From Atherinomorus stipes (Eukaryota > Chordata > Actinopteri > Atheriniformes > Atherinidae), in contig JALJCO010003961.1 of assembly GCA_023101725.1 (NCBI GenBank), positions 558,001 through 622,000 on the forward strand: 64,000 nucleotides of DNA. Direction: 5' to 3'. Under the pieces are notes generated by a model. The model saw only the letters and a list, made by a program, of their open reading frames with translations. It had not been told where the DNA came from and did not search any database. The first letter of the stretch is position 1. The number at the start of each line of letters is the position of its first letter. Below, piece by piece: positions 13,003-24,066 of this stretch. Both the position numbers and the translations under genes were made by a program.

Positions 13003-15360
13003 GAATAAATGCTTAATGCAACCAGACTGAAGAGGGCTAAATAAATAAATAAACAACAAAAAACCTCAATAAAACAAATATTCCTTTAAATACACTGTTA
13101 CAACCAGGCACAGTGTACTGCTAAAATCTTTCACGTAAACTGAAGTCTTGTTATGTTTGCCCACTATAATTAAGGTGTCTTTCTGACAGTAATCCCACTA
13201 GTCCCTTCTGCCTTTCCTTTATTCAAGTTAGTCACTGTACTCATGTTTATCCTCTCTCTTACTATGGTTACTCACTGTGTAGGCTGCTTCTCATCTCAAC
13301 ACACCGTGTTTGACACTTGGCTAAATACAGTAGAACCGCTCTGCATTTGAGCCCAGTGTTTGGTTTCTCCATGCCTTCTACTTGTCCTAAAAAACGCCCG
13401 AAAAGTCTTTCTCATCTTTCTCATCCAAGAAATTTTAAACCTTTTTAGCTAAAATTGAAGGATGCATGCTGCACACTGAGCATAAGCAGGGACCACACAC
13501 ACTGAAAATGAACATGTTTATTAAGAATGATTCAAAGTGGGTGGTAACAACTGCAGCAGAAATGTGCCTAAGCCAACATGTACAACTTTATTAATGTCTT
13601 TAATGTTGTAGTTTCACAGCTGCATGTCCAAGTTGTCATTGTGTTGTATAGAGGATTTGTCTGTAAGAGCAGATGCTTTTAAAATTGGACTATTTTTCAA
13701 TTTTTTATCACAAGTAAGGGATTAAACACAGAATAAAAAGATTCATGTTTGCTATTTCTCACCAGTCGGCCTATGAGAGGCAGCGTTATGTCTCTCTTTG
13801 TTTTTTGCTCCCTCAGGAAGCATTCTGCTCTCTGATCAATTGAAGAACAATATGAAGATGATATTTCATTTTGCTGTGATTTTTTCCCGATAGTTGCTGC
13901 ATACAGAAAGACGAACACCAGCCATTATCTGCTTTCCGTTTTTACTTGTCGACTCACCCATGTATACTTCCCGTTACAAAGCTTGAATGGTACCAGGCTG
14001 TGCAGTAGGCTACTATACATCCTTCCATGACCTTAGCAATTCAGGACAATATGGCTTTAAAAGTCATGGCACTTATTTGATTATACATCTGTTGAATCTT
14101 ATTTTTCTGTTCTTTTTTTTTATCCTTAATTTCTATTTTTGCCTTGCGAAATATTTACTCAGGTCAGTGTGACTGACCCACACACATCCTGCTGTGCCCA
14201 CAAGCTCCTCTGCAGACAGACTAAAGACATGTTTTGAATGTCATTTTTGGTGTACCTGTTTTCAAGATGGTTGGTATGTAGAAAGAAGCTATTGTAAGAG
14301 GCTTCAGTGTCATCTTGCCTCCTTCATAGAGATGCACACCCTATCATTTAAACTCCTTTTGATTATATCATATACCGTCTTTAACACTGGAAGTGTTTTG
14401 CGTTGTGCTATATGTATGTAACAACTGCATGCTTCATACGTTGTATATTGCACTTGTTATATGAAGCATACAGGAGCAACAAGGCCCTTGTTTGATGTAA
14501 TAGCCTGCCCTAAATTGGCCTGAACGTTGCATACAGCGCAGTGGCTTTTCCCACACCCAGAGTTCAAAGTGGACATCAAGCTCCGCAGCGCTCTGAGTAT
14601 GATTAAGAGTCCTCGCAACAGCCCAACTCAAAGCTATGACCAAACCTCAAGTTCCTTACCACCGTGTGTGTTCGCTGTCCTGTTCATGCCTTCCCATCCA
14701 ACCAGCATGGCAGCTGGACTCGTACTTTCTCTGAGATTTCAACCCCAGAATTTCACCATAAATTGGGTTCCCATGTGAGAGAGAAAGTATCTGCCCCATG
14801 CTGGTGTAACCCCTCATTACTGCTGATGTTTCACCATGGATTCTGACCCAAACATTACATCTCTGACTTTACAAGAACAGCACATTGAGGGAAATGGCAA
14901 TTTTCATCACCACAACAAATTTTCTGACGGGACTGTCACGACAAATGCAACCCAAGTAAATGATATGATTCTGCTCGCATGTAATTATACTAAATTTGAT
15001 TATAATGTAAACCACAAATCTGTTGGGACACTAAACTTTGAAACAGAAAATGCAATCCTTTGAAAATACTTTATAATTTATTTTAATTAAAACCATTAAA
15101 GAGCATGTTAGACAATGAGAGATGCTGTATGTGCTCATTTTGAAATGAAAATGTTTGTAGCAACAAAAAGCTGGAAAAGTGGTGTGAATCTCAAAAGAAA
15201 CAACCAACGTAACATCTTACTGATAACTAGCACTGGGTATTCAAAGAAAATAAGTAAAAATGGGAAGCAAGTGGATGAACAACTTTAGAAAAGGTTTCTA
15301 AATTGAAAAAACAAACAAAAAAAAATCATCGTCATAAAAAAGAAATCTAGTCATCTAGAA
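13003..15360. other. Non-coding stretch, no gene seen
   Basis: Short frames without recognisable domains. No repeats that I can name. Confidence 0.55.
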
Positions 15361-15578
15361 CAAGGGTCTTTGGTCCTTGAGAGCTGCTATCCTGCACATT
15401 TTGGTTGCATCCCTTCTCCAACACACCTGATTCAAACATATGGCTCAATACCAGGCCTCTGCAGAGCTGAATGACAGGTGCACAGGGGAATTAGCCATTT
15501 GATTCAGGTGTGTTGGAGAGAGTATGCTTTAAGAATTACAGGACTGTAGCTCTCGCGGACCTGACTTGGAGACCCCTG
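15361..15578. mobile_element. hAT-type MITE
   Basis: CAAGGGTCTTTGGTCC on the left mirrors GGAGACCCCTG on the right. The internal words CACACCTGATTCAAA and GATTCAGGTGTGTTGGAG match the other copies in the window. Flanking 8-mers ATCTAGAA and ATTTAGGG match at only 5 of 8 positions, so the target duplication is eroded or misplaced. Confidence 0.7.
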
Positions 15579-15779
15579 ATTTAGGGAAGTCTGTGTATGC
15601 ATGAGATGTGGGCCTAAACCCAATGTTTAATGGCAATCAATCAGGTAGTCCTGCATTAGATATGGACACAATATTGTAGTATTATCGATTGCATGAACTC
15701 AGAGACCTTTTCTTAAAATCATTTGGTGGATGATCATGGTCAGTCAGTTTCACTGAGGCAAAATAACATAAATTATTAA

Positions 15780-16270
15780 AAGTGACTTTCATTTATATCG
15801 CACTTTTCACAGATAAAATCACAAAGTGCTTTACAATAAAAGACCAGACAGATAAAAACAAAAACATGAGCAATAAAATGATGAGACAAAAAAAGACTGT
15901 ATTTACTGTATAAAGACATTTGCTCCTCTACGACCAGCCTTGCCACAAGCAACTTTAAACAAGCGTGTGCTAAGCTGGGACTCTAAACCATCCACACTGT
16001 CAGCGTCCCAGAGTTTAGGGGCAGTGGAGGCAAAAGCTTGATCCCCACAAGTCTTCAGATGGATACAAAGGACAGAGAGCAGATTAAGGCTGACAAATTT
16101 AAGTGAATGTATATTAGTATGTACAGTATGTAGTAGTGGTAGCAACCTTTATTTTACCAGGAATAAAACTAATTGAGATTAAAAACCTGTTTTTCAAGAG
16201 TGACCTGGCCAAGACAGCAGCATTGAATCAACAACATAAATACACAAACATAAAATAAACAATAAAACCA
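15780..16270 (-). repeat. Remnant LINE 3' ends
   Basis: CACTTTTCACAGATAAAATC followed by ACAAAGTGCTTTACAATAAA is characteristic of the antisense 3' end of fish LINEs. The minus-strand frame at 15903-16145 contains APKLWDADSV, like the end of a LINE RT (compare GPRLWNSLPP in the L2 at 21-24 kb). At 16140-16220, CCTTTATTTTACCAGGAATA is a second common LINE-tail phrase. Two decayed minus-strand remnants are likely. Confidence 0.6.
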
Positions 16271-18400
16271 GAAATACACACAAAAACACTTGATTCACAT
16301 TTCAAGAAAACACTCTGGAAACATTAATTGGGCAGTTACAAAAGCCAAGAGAACTGGTCTCTCTGTAAAATTGACTTAAACTTGCCCAAGGTTATGAAAC
16401 ATGACAGTTTGAACGTATTCTGCATGTTATTCCAGGCTGCAGTACTGACCAATTAGCATGAAAAACCTAGCAAAGCTGCCAAAAAGAGGCAAAAATGTGA
16501 GCATTTCCTGTTTTAGCCAACACTGGAAAACCTCTGTTTCTGGTTCAGAAGCCTGACCCAACTGATACAAGGACACTTTGCTCAGTGGAAGCAACGTTGT
16601 GAAAGGTTGTAAAAGAAGTGAAATATGATGCTCTCAACCAAGTGGATTACTGCTAAATATTCAGAAATCTTTCTGCCTTTGCTACAAAACTGAACCTAAA
16701 AGAACCACAGGACTCGCATGAGATTGGAATCGTGAAGTACAGAACTTATTTCATCACCATCCCTCCACCTTCTTATCATTAAAGGGTAAATGAGACCATG
16801 AACACCCACCCTGCATGTTGCAGAGGCCAGAGTTTGGTCAAAGGGCACCAGAAATGTTGAGCTTACATGTATCCATCCATTTTAGATCCTCACTAAACAC
16901 GCAGGTTTTAGAACAATACATTAAGTTAATTTTTTTGGGGGGGACCGGTTTATTTTAGGTAAGATAATGACAAACAATATTCTACACATTTCATAACATC
17001 GTAGCTTTGTGGTTCAAGAGCTGGGGTGCTAAATAAACATGCTAACTTTAGTCTTGATTAAAAAACACACAAAGTGAGTCTTCCACTGTTCCTCTTGAGA
17101 CTGCACCAAGTAAGAAAGTCTACATGCTTCATTTAAGCAGCTGTCTTCACAGATCCAAAACACTTCAATTCATGATATAATGTCAAAGAAAGACGGTGAT
17201 GCAAACATGTCTGACAACAGCCTGCAATAAAGCTCAAACTTAGTTCAATCCAAACGGGAAGGGTTTGGGATTTTATATTGTTATTTATTTTAAATCTGTG
17301 ATAAAGTAAGTGGACCTGAGAGTGGATATATAACCATGTAAGCACTGTTAAACTCCGAGCTGGACTGGACCAGCTAGACTCTGCTAAGACAGTTGAGGCC
17401 GAGAACATTGTTGCCTTTAGTTCAGCCTTGAAGGCAGATGTTCCTCTTTAACTATGTAACTCCCTCAACAGATCCCACCTGCTCAGCCCCACCTGCTGTC
17501 CACCTGGTGCTTGTTTATTCCCAAAACATAAATCCTAATCATTTCATTGAGTTCCTCTTCATTTTTCCCCTCTGTCATTTAACCACCCACCTTGCAGTGG
17601 CTCAGCGGCCCCCAGTTTGAGCCCCACTGCTAGTATCTAATCAATATTGATTAATAAATATGTTTTGATGTCATAGTTGTGACTGCATATTGTGATCACG
17701 CTGGGGCAAAGCTTGATTTAATGATGTGAATGGTTTGCATGCTTCATTTCTGTGCTTTATCACTGCTTTATTTGTTTTGACATTCTGACAAGCTTTGGCT
17801 CTAAAGTGTCCAGTTGCAGATGACTGATTTGTTTTCCTCACATTCCCAGAGCTGAGGAGGATTTTAGACTCCGCTCTGGGCAGATTTTTTAGCGTATGAT
17901 ATGCCATTAAGCTGTGATTCATGCCCATAAACAGACGTCATCGGGGTAGATCTTTGGCTGACAGCGATGACCTGTGGTCCGCATGTCTACGATAAAGGCC
18001 ACTTACTTATTCCTGTCCCTTGACCTTTGACTCCCTGAATGGGGTTTTGTGTCTCCAGCAGTTCTCAGGTCCTGACTGATGTCACTGGTGAGTCAGAGGT
18101 GCTAGGGATATGCAAAGACATGTCTGCTGGATTGAATGTCAACCAGATGCTGTTGTGGCACCTCGTTTCTATATACCAGATAAGCTCATCCAGGTCTGGT
18201 TCATCACTTACAACAGAGTTTTAAAAAAGAAAAAATCCCATTTGATGGACACAATGTTAGCAAAGTAATGCAATACTTAATTATTCATTCAACTTACGAC
18301 CTTCTTTGTGTAACAGGAGCACTTAATGATAAATAACAAACTCTCTCTCTATTGTGGAAAGAAGCACAGCTTCAGCAGACATCAAACATCCAGAGTGTGA
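16271..18400. other. Non-coding stretch, no gene seen
   Basis: Short shadow frames, no recognisable domains. A G run at about 16933-16940 is the only oddity. Confidence 0.5.
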
Positions 18401-18721
18401 CACGTGACAGGGCCAGCATCCAAACAAAATAATGATGTGCTGGCCTGGGCAGAGGCTATGGAAAACAGCTTGTTCTCGTTAGATGCTGACCGGTGTGTGT
18501 CCCCCATTGAAGCTAGAGTCGTGAAGAGTCCACAGCAGTTGCACCGCTCACAATACAACAATGAAAGTGCTCATCCAGCCACTTTGTCCCCAGTTCCCAA
18601 AGTGATAATCAAGTTCAGAGGGGCAGCAATAAAAGCTGCAACAGTCAAAGAGGTCACAAAGTACCGAATGGCAAAGCAGGACAGAGTGAAAAGGAGACAA
18701 CAGGTTTATTTTGTCACCTAA
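18401..18721 (+). CDS. Unrecognised open segment, possible exon
   Basis: A frame of about 107 codons is open between a TGA at 18398 and a TAA at 18719. It has no ATG near its start (the first usable codon would be GTG), so if real it is an internal or terminal exon. The C-terminal part is basic and protein-like (VIIKFRGAAIKAATVKE, KYRMAKQDRVKRRQQ). No clear pyrimidine-rich acceptor precedes it. I do not recognise a family. It ends about 70 bp before the gypsy LTR. It could equally be a chance frame or a fossil of another element. Confidence 0.25.
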   Translation, partial: HVTGPASKQNNDVLAWAEAMENSLFSLDADRCVSPIEARVVKSPQQLHRSQYNNESAHPATLSPVPKVIIKFRGAAIKAATVKEVTKYRMAKQDRVKRRQQVYFVT

Positions 18722-18786
18722 ATAGTGTTGACACAGTTCACTGATATGTCTATAAAAACAGCTGTGGTGTATGAAGAAAAGCACAG

Positions 18787-18790
18787 CATG
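18787..18790. repeat. Gypsy target site duplication, left copy (CATG)
   Basis: CATG directly precedes the 5' LTR and is repeated at 30339-30342 right after the 3' LTR. Four to six bases is usual for LTR elements. Confidence 0.85.
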
Positions 18791-19355
18791 TGTAAGAGTA
18801 CAGAGGTTAGATACCAGCTACCCCCCTATTTTTTTGGTATTTTTATGTATTTCTATTGAATTTGTTCATTTCTGTAGTTGTATATTTGCTCCATTCCTCT
18901 TACTCAGACTGAGGTTAATGAACATGATGCAATTGCCACGTTTCACCACAAGAGGGCGTGTCCTAGGCTGAGTACTCCTGCTTGCGCCCAGCCACAGCTG
19001 AAGTTCAGTGCTGTCGGCTGCAAGAAAGTATGGATGCTCACAGTATCTTGTCTGTGTGTTTACAGGTAAATGTTCATAAATGACACGTGTGTATACATAT
19101 GGTGAAAGTGAGAAAGAGTCCCCGTTAAGTGAAGAAATAGTCGGCCGTTAACCTTTTATGAATGAGCTTGACAAAAGTCTGATTAATGTTGTAATGTTGG
19201 TAGCACATGTTAACAAGCAGCTAAGCTACAGCTAAGCTAACTTTTGTCTAACGTGTCGGGGCTACGGTGTAACTAAGTGTTTAAGTTTGAACTGTGTATA
19301 CGCACTTGTACAAAGGGGAATTTTGTCATGAATAGAGATGAAAGTTGCCATATTC

Positions 19356-19370
19356 TATATATATATAAAA
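19356..19370 (+). promoter_or_regulatory. Probable LTR TATA box
   Basis: The TATATATATATAAAA run lies about 20-35 bp before the second 77-bp repeat, which would place the start of R at about 19390. The same motif is in the 3' LTR at 30171-30185. Placement is inferred from spacing. Confidence 0.55.
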
Positions 19371-19475
19371 GAAACCGTGTTTGTTGTAAACAGCCACAGC
19401 TGAAGTTCAGTGCTGTCGGCTGCAAGAAAGTATGGATGCTCACAGTATCTTGTCTGTGTGTTTACAGCCGACTAT

Positions 19476-19481
19476 AATAAA
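19476..19481 (+). promoter_or_regulatory. LTR polyadenylation signal AATAAA
   Basis: AATAAA lies 42 bp before the end of the 5' LTR. The 3' LTR copy at 30291-30296 would be the functional one for the full transcript. Confidence 0.6.
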
Positions 19482-19527
19482 CCCGCAAAACGTCACATTG
19501 GATCCTTATTCAAGTGTGCAACAAATT

Positions 19528-19545
19528 TGGTGGCCCGTACGGGGA
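19528..19545 (+). promoter_or_regulatory. Primer binding site
   Basis: TGGTGGCCCGTACGGGGA starts four bases after the LTR. TGG is the complement of a tRNA CCA end, as expected for minus-strand priming. I cannot assign the tRNA species without a tRNA comparison. Confidence 0.75.
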
Positions 19546-19587
19546 TCAGCGCACCTTTAAGGAAGACCATTTGAGACCCGAGCTAGC

Positions 19588-20492
19588 ATGTCTGACATGG
19601 AGCTGGGAGAGCTGCAGGACGAGTTGGGTGAGATCGTGGGGCAGCTAAAAGTGGACCAGCTATATGAGATTTGCTTACTTGCAAAGGTGCCTGCTGAAAA
19701 ACACACCAGAAAGCATACGCTGATCAGGAGAATAAGTGAGATTGTTGAAAAAGCTGTTGAAGATGAAGAGGAAGAAGTGGCTCGTGTATTCCTCACCCGG
19801 TTAATAGCAACAGCGGAAGAAATAAAGAAAAGAGAAACAACACAGGTGGTTGAGGACAACACTAAAGATGTTGCTGCATTGGTGAGCTTGAGGGAGCAGT
19901 ATGCAGCGCTGCAGTTAAGTTTCCAAGCCTCAACAAAGAAATTAGAGGAGGAAATGGCAAGGTTGGCAAGTAAAGTGATGGAAAGGGGGGTGAGCCCACT
20001 TCCTACACAACCAGATAATCCATTTCTAACTCACCCATCAGAAGTTACTATAAGGAGAGAGTTCAAGATCAATGGACAGATTGGGGAAAGGGGCCAGAGA
20101 GATAAGCTTTCCTATTCAAACCTAATCCATCAGATCGACATGGGACTAAAGAAAAAACACACTGAAGTGGAGATTATTGAAGCGGTGGTCAGAGCTGTCA
20201 GCCCAGGGTTGCCTCTTCGTGACATGCTAGAAATAAAAAACAAACCTCACTCTGGCACAATTGCGCACTATATTAAAGGGTCATTACAAGGAGGACAGCA
20301 CCACCGACCTGTACCACCGTCTGATAAACATCACCCAGGACAGTTCTGAGTCCCCACAGAACTTCCTGTTTCGAGCAATAGAGATAAAAGAGAGGTTGCT
20401 AGCTGCATCTAGAGAACCTGGAACAAATGAACACTACAGTTCTGAACTAATTCAAAGAAAGTTCCTGAGAGCTGTTGGAACAGGACTTATTA
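19588..20492 (+). pseudogene. gag: Gypsy gag, N-terminal part, frameshifted and interrupted
   Basis: It starts at ATG 19588, 65 bp after the LTR. Residues about 20-50 (LKVDQLYEICLLAKVP ... LIRRI) resemble a SAP-like helix-turn-helix. Acidic residues (EDEEEE) and a probable coiled coil (about 105-130, QLSFQASTKKLEEEMARLAS) follow. The frame that begins at 19588 ends at 20349, but from about 20240 the gag-like reading lies in another frame, open from 20261. The break maps to an A run at 20235-20240. At 20492 the L2 insertion cuts gag; the rest resumes at 24073. It would form the capsid part of the particle. Confidence 0.8.
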
Positions 20493-21130
20493 CAGGAAAA
20501 AAACATGGCGCCCATGGTCTCGGCCAGCCGTCCGTCGCTCTCCGTTCTCTTGTTGGTTTTTCTGTTCCTGTCCCTCGTTACTCGGGGCGTGATGTCGTTA
20601 CTGGTGTACGATCGTATGGATCTTCTCCTTATCCGCGATTCGATGCTGAAAACGCCGATCTGGAGCTCTGATGACCAGTCTAAGGTACCGCCGCCTCTCC
20701 TGGCCGCGATACCGCCCTACCTGCGGCGTTTCCCTTGCTGGCGCGCTCGCAGATCCGGCCGCCGCCGAAGACGTGGGAAACGTGGAGGAGCCATCGTCAA
20801 ATGGAAATTACTCCACGGATCTACCAGTCTTCCCTCCTGTCGTCCTCCTGACGAACCGAGACCCCGGTGTCTCCGGCCGATTCTTCCAGACTCCGGCGTG
20901 TTTACCTTTCCCCGCCGACCGGCGCGGGCTTCCCGGCGGGGCTGTGTCCCGGGAAACCTCCGGCCGCTGAACTGCGCTTCCTCCTCCGGCTCCGCTGACT
21001 CCTCACTCATCCAGATGGCTCTGATCAACATCAGATCTCTGTCAAACAAGACCTTCATCCTCAACGACTTTTTTTTCATCACGGAACCTGGATTTCCTCC
21101 TCCTCACGGAGACCTGGCTGAAGCCCGGCG

Positions 21131-23794
21131 ATGACAGCGCCTTCGCGGAACTCCCTCCCCCCCCGCTGTGCGGTTCTCAACTCCCCTCGCGCGGCTGGTC
21201 GCGGTGGTGGTGTTGCTGCTGTTTTCAAGGATGGTTTCAGTTGTAGGCTGTTACCTGTGGATACCTACTCCAGTTTTGAAGTCCAGCTGATGGTGATCGA
21301 CCTCTCCTGCCCTGTACTGTGCGCTACGGTGTACCGTCCTCCGAGGACCAGCAAGGACTTTCTTCAGGAATTCTCTGAATTTCTGTCTGAGTTCACCCCC
21401 AGGTTTGACAAGTTTCTGATCTGTGGCGACTTCAACGTACATGTCTGCTGTCCTACAAACCATCTGGCAAACGAGTTTAAGAGCCTCATCGACTCCTTTG
21501 GCCTCACCCAGCTGGTCACCTCTCCCACTCACGAGCGTGGACATATCCTTGACCTAGTCCTCTCTTACGGTCTCACGGTCTCCATCAGGGACATTTCTGC
21601 TGCCACCTTATCGGATCACTTTCCTGTCATCTTTGATGTGGTGGCCCCTCCTTCCTCCATTAAGCCTGCTCTCCCAGCCCGCAAGCGGCGAGCTTTTACT
21701 CCAGCTACGGCTACCGACTTTGCTGCCGCCTTCAACACCTCGCAGCTGCTTGCTGCCAATGACTCGCCCCCCCTCTGCCCTGATGTCCTGCTCTCAACCT
21801 TCAACTCTACCTGCTCCGATATCCTGGATTGTATTGCTCCCCTTCGCTCTGTTCCATCCTCCACCAAAAAGGATCCCTGGATTAACGATCATATCCATCT
21901 GTTAAGACGGAAATGCAGACAAGCTGAACGTCGCTGGAAGAAAGATAAGTTGCATGTTTCCCTGGGTTTGCTGAGAGAAAGTGTGACCACTTATCAGAAA
22001 GCCATGAAAGACGCTAAAGCTAAGTATCTGTCATCCGTTGTAGCAAACAGCTCACATAATCCCAGAGTCCTATTCAGTACCATTAACTCTGTCATTAACC
22101 CCGATGTCGGTCTATCAAATACTTCTGCTACTGCTGATGAATTTGCTGCTTTTTTCATTGAGAAAGTTCTGTCTGTTAGGAAAAGCATTGCTGCTAGCCC
22201 CTCTGCTGTGACTGATGTCCACACTGCTCCTGTACAGGTCTTCCAGCATTTTGAGACCGTCTCTTTATCACACCTGAATGACGTTGTTAGCAGCTTGAAA
22301 CCTACAGGTTGTCCATCAGACACTATTCCGGCCAGGTTGCTAAAAGAGGTTTTTGTTTCTGTTGGTCCTTATCTACTTTTCCTTTTCAATGCCTGTCTAT
22401 CTCTGGGATCTGTCCCGGCTGCCTTCAAGCATGCTGTGGTCAGGCCTATTTTGAAAAAAACACATCTCGATCCTCTCCTGCTACAAAACTTTAGACCAGT
22501 CTCCCACCTTCCTTTTCTCTCAAAGCTACTAGAAAAGCTTGTTCTTAAACAATTACAGCCTTTTCTAGACCAAAACGCCCTTCTGAGCAAGTTCCAGTCT
22601 GGTTTTAGGGCTCGTCATAGTACTGAGACGGCTCTGCTAAAAATTCATAATGACATCACTCTATCTGTTGATGCAGGTAATCCCACCCTGCTGGTCCTCT
22701 TAGACCTCTCTGCCGCTTTTGATACGGTCGACCACGCTGTCCTTATTTCCCGCCTGGAGCACTCAGTTGGTATCCGTGGAACTGCACTCAGGTGGTTCAG
22801 AAGCTATCTGTCTGACAGAAGCTTCTCCGTTGCTGCCGGTGATTCCTCCTCCTCATGTGTTCCACTCACCCACGGGGTGCCACAAGGCTCAGTTCTCGGT
22901 CCTCTCCTTTTCCTGCTGTATCTGCTGCCCCTTGGCTCCATCATTGATAAACACAACCTCTCCTTCCATTTCTACGCCGACGACATTCAAATCTACCTTC
23001 CACTGCACCTGACCGGAAATCACACTCCATCATACACAAAACTTTTAGACTGTCTAAATGATGTGAAATCATGGCTTGCGCAGAATTTTTTACATCTTAA
23101 TGATGCCAAGACTGATTTCATTTTGTTTGGCACTCCAACCATGCTTGGCTCCTTCTCACACGACGGCACTTCGATTCCCTCCCCCAAGTCCTACGTGAAA
23201 AGCCTTGGAGTTTTGTTGGACAGTGGCCTCAGGTTCGAAAGGCAGATCAGCGCCATAGTCAGAACCAGCTTTTTCCAACTCCGTCTCCTCTCGAAGGTCA
23301 AACCTTTCCTTAACCGGGGGGACCTGGAGACGGCTGTCCATGCCTTCATTAGTGCCCGGCTGGACTACTGTAACGGCCTTTTCGTTGGTCTGAACCAGGC
23401 TTCCATCGCCCGCCTGCAGCTCGTCCAGAACGCTGCTGCTCGTTTTCTGGTGGGCGCGTCCAGGCGGGAACATATAACCCCCGTCCTGTCTTCCCTGCAC
23501 TGGCTCCCCGTCCGCTTCCGAATTGATTTTAAATTACTCTTGTTTGTTTTTAAAGCCCTCAACGGCCTGGCCCCCCCTTATCTGGCTGACCTGCTGGTCC
23601 GCAGGGACCCCAGCAGGGCCCTTCGTTCCGCTGGCCAACTTCTTTTAGAAGTGCCGAGAACGAAGCTAAAGCAGTGGGGCGACCGCTCGTTCTCAGCTGC
23701 TGGCCCCAGATTGTGGAACTCGCTGCCCCCCGACATTCGTCTCACGACTGAACTGGGCTCTTTTAAATCTAAGTTAAAGACATATTTTTTTTAG
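21131..23794 (+). CDS. L2 ORF2: endonuclease (partial frame) and reverse transcriptase, 887 codons
   Basis: The frame has an AP-endonuclease part (GDFNVH at about residue 97; the TLSDHFPVIF catalytic SDH motif at about 159), then RT motifs: LLDLSAAFDTVDH at about 523, HGVPQGSVLGPLLF at about 578, FYADDIQIY at about 612, and the C-terminal RREHITPVLSSLHWLPV and GPRLWNSLPPDIR blocks. The ADD catalytic aspartates are intact. The true start is upstream: NIRSLSNK (about 21027) and LLLTETWLKPGDD (about 21090) lie in the two other frames, separated by breaks at a T run (21069-21076) and a C run (about 21157-21164). ATG 21131 is therefore probably not native. RNA of this kind is copied at the target by target-primed reverse transcription. 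Confidence 0.9.
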   Translation: MTAPSRNSLPPRCAVLNSPRAAGRGGGVAAVFKDGFSCRLLPVDTYSSFEVQLMVIDLSCPVLCATVYRPPRTSKDFLQEFSEFLSEFTPRFDKFLICGDFNVHVCCPTNHLANEFKSLIDSFGLTQLVTSPTHERGHILDLVLSYGLTVSIRDISAATLSDHFPVIFDVVAPPSSIKPALPARKRRAFTPATATDFAAAFNTSQLLAANDSPPLCPDVLLSTFNSTCSDILDCIAPLRSVPSSTKKDPWINDHIHLLRRKCRQAERRWKKDKLHVSLGLLRESVTTYQKAMKDAKAKYLSSVVANSSHNPRVLFSTINSVINPDVGLSNTSATADEFAAFFIEKVLSVRKSIAASPSAVTDVHTAPVQVFQHFETVSLSHLNDVVSSLKPTGCPSDTIPARLLKEVFVSVGPYLLFLFNACLSLGSVPAAFKHAVVRPILKKTHLDPLLLQNFRPVSHLPFLSKLLEKLVLKQLQPFLDQNALLSKFQSGFRARHSTETALLKIHNDITLSVDAGNPTLLVLLDLSAAFDTVDHAVLISRLEHSVGIRGTALRWFRSYLSDRSFSVAAGDSSSSCVPLTHGVPQGSVLGPLLFLLYLLPLGSIIDKHNLSFHFYADDIQIYLPLHLTGNHTPSYTKLLDCLNDVKSWLAQNFLHLNDAKTDFILFGTPTMLGSFSHDGTSIPSPKSYVKSLGVLLDSGLRFERQISAIVRTSFFQLRLLSKVKPFLNRGDLETAVHAFISARLDYCNGLFVGLNQASIARLQLVQNAAARFLVGASRREHITPVLSSLHWLPVRFRIDFKLLLFVFKALNGLAPPYLADLLVRRDPSRALRSAGQLLLEVPRTKLKQWGDRSFSAAGPRLWNSLPPDIRLTTELGSFKSKLKTYFF

Positions 23795-24025
23795 TCTAGC
23801 TTTTAATTCTAACTAGTTTATTTATTAAAGGTTTTTACTCTCTCTTAGGTACACCCTGCACTCCCCCGAGTAGCCTGTTCTGATTCTCTGTTGGTTGTTT
23901 TCACTCTTAGCTCTTTTTTGTTCTTCACTTTTCCTAGTATTTAAGTTTGCATTTTTATGTTTTGCATTGTTGTCTCTTTTTCTGTTACCTTGCTGTAAAG
24001 CACTTTGTGTGTCCAGTGGATACTG

Positions 24026-24066
24026 TAAAGGGCTATATAAATAAATTTGATTTGATTTGATTTGAT
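24026..24066 (+). repeat. L2 3' tail, (TTTGA)n
   Basis: A TATAAATAAA motif is followed by repeated TTTGA units running into the target duplication. Short tandem tails of this type are the usual L2 3' terminus. Confidence 0.8.

Larger units (their letters stand above)
18791..19523 (+). repeat. 5' LTR (733 bp)
   Basis: It starts TGTAAGAGTACAGAGG and ends CAAGTGTGCAACA. By eye I find no difference from 29606-30338 over all 733 positions. It contains a TATA run (19356-19370), AATAAA (19476-19481) and a 77-bp direct repeat at 18989-19065 and 19391-19467. The first repeat copy is followed by GTAAAT and the second begins CAG, so the 325 bp between them has intron-like borders. Confidence 0.95.
20493..24066 (+). 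mobile_element. L2-type LINE inserted into gypsy gag
   Basis: TTATTA at 20487-20492 is repeated at 24067-24072, giving exact borders for a 3574-bp insertion. The 5' 500 bp is GC-rich and CpG-rich, unlike its surroundings. A single long RT frame follows, then a 270-bp 3' region ending CTATATAAATAAATTTGA and (TTTGA)n. That tail and the RT motifs fit the L2 clade of teleosts (family knowledge). The 5' end seems complete or nearly so, which is unusual because LINEs are mostly 5'-truncated. Confidence 0.9.

Noticed and set aside
20475..21134. 219-codon frame at the start of the L2 as an ORF1 protein
   Set aside because: It begins in gypsy gag upstream of the L2 border, is Arg/Pro-rich because of GC content, and only its last part (NIRSLSNK) matches L2 endonuclease. 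I treat it as 5' leader plus a frameshifted endonuclease start.
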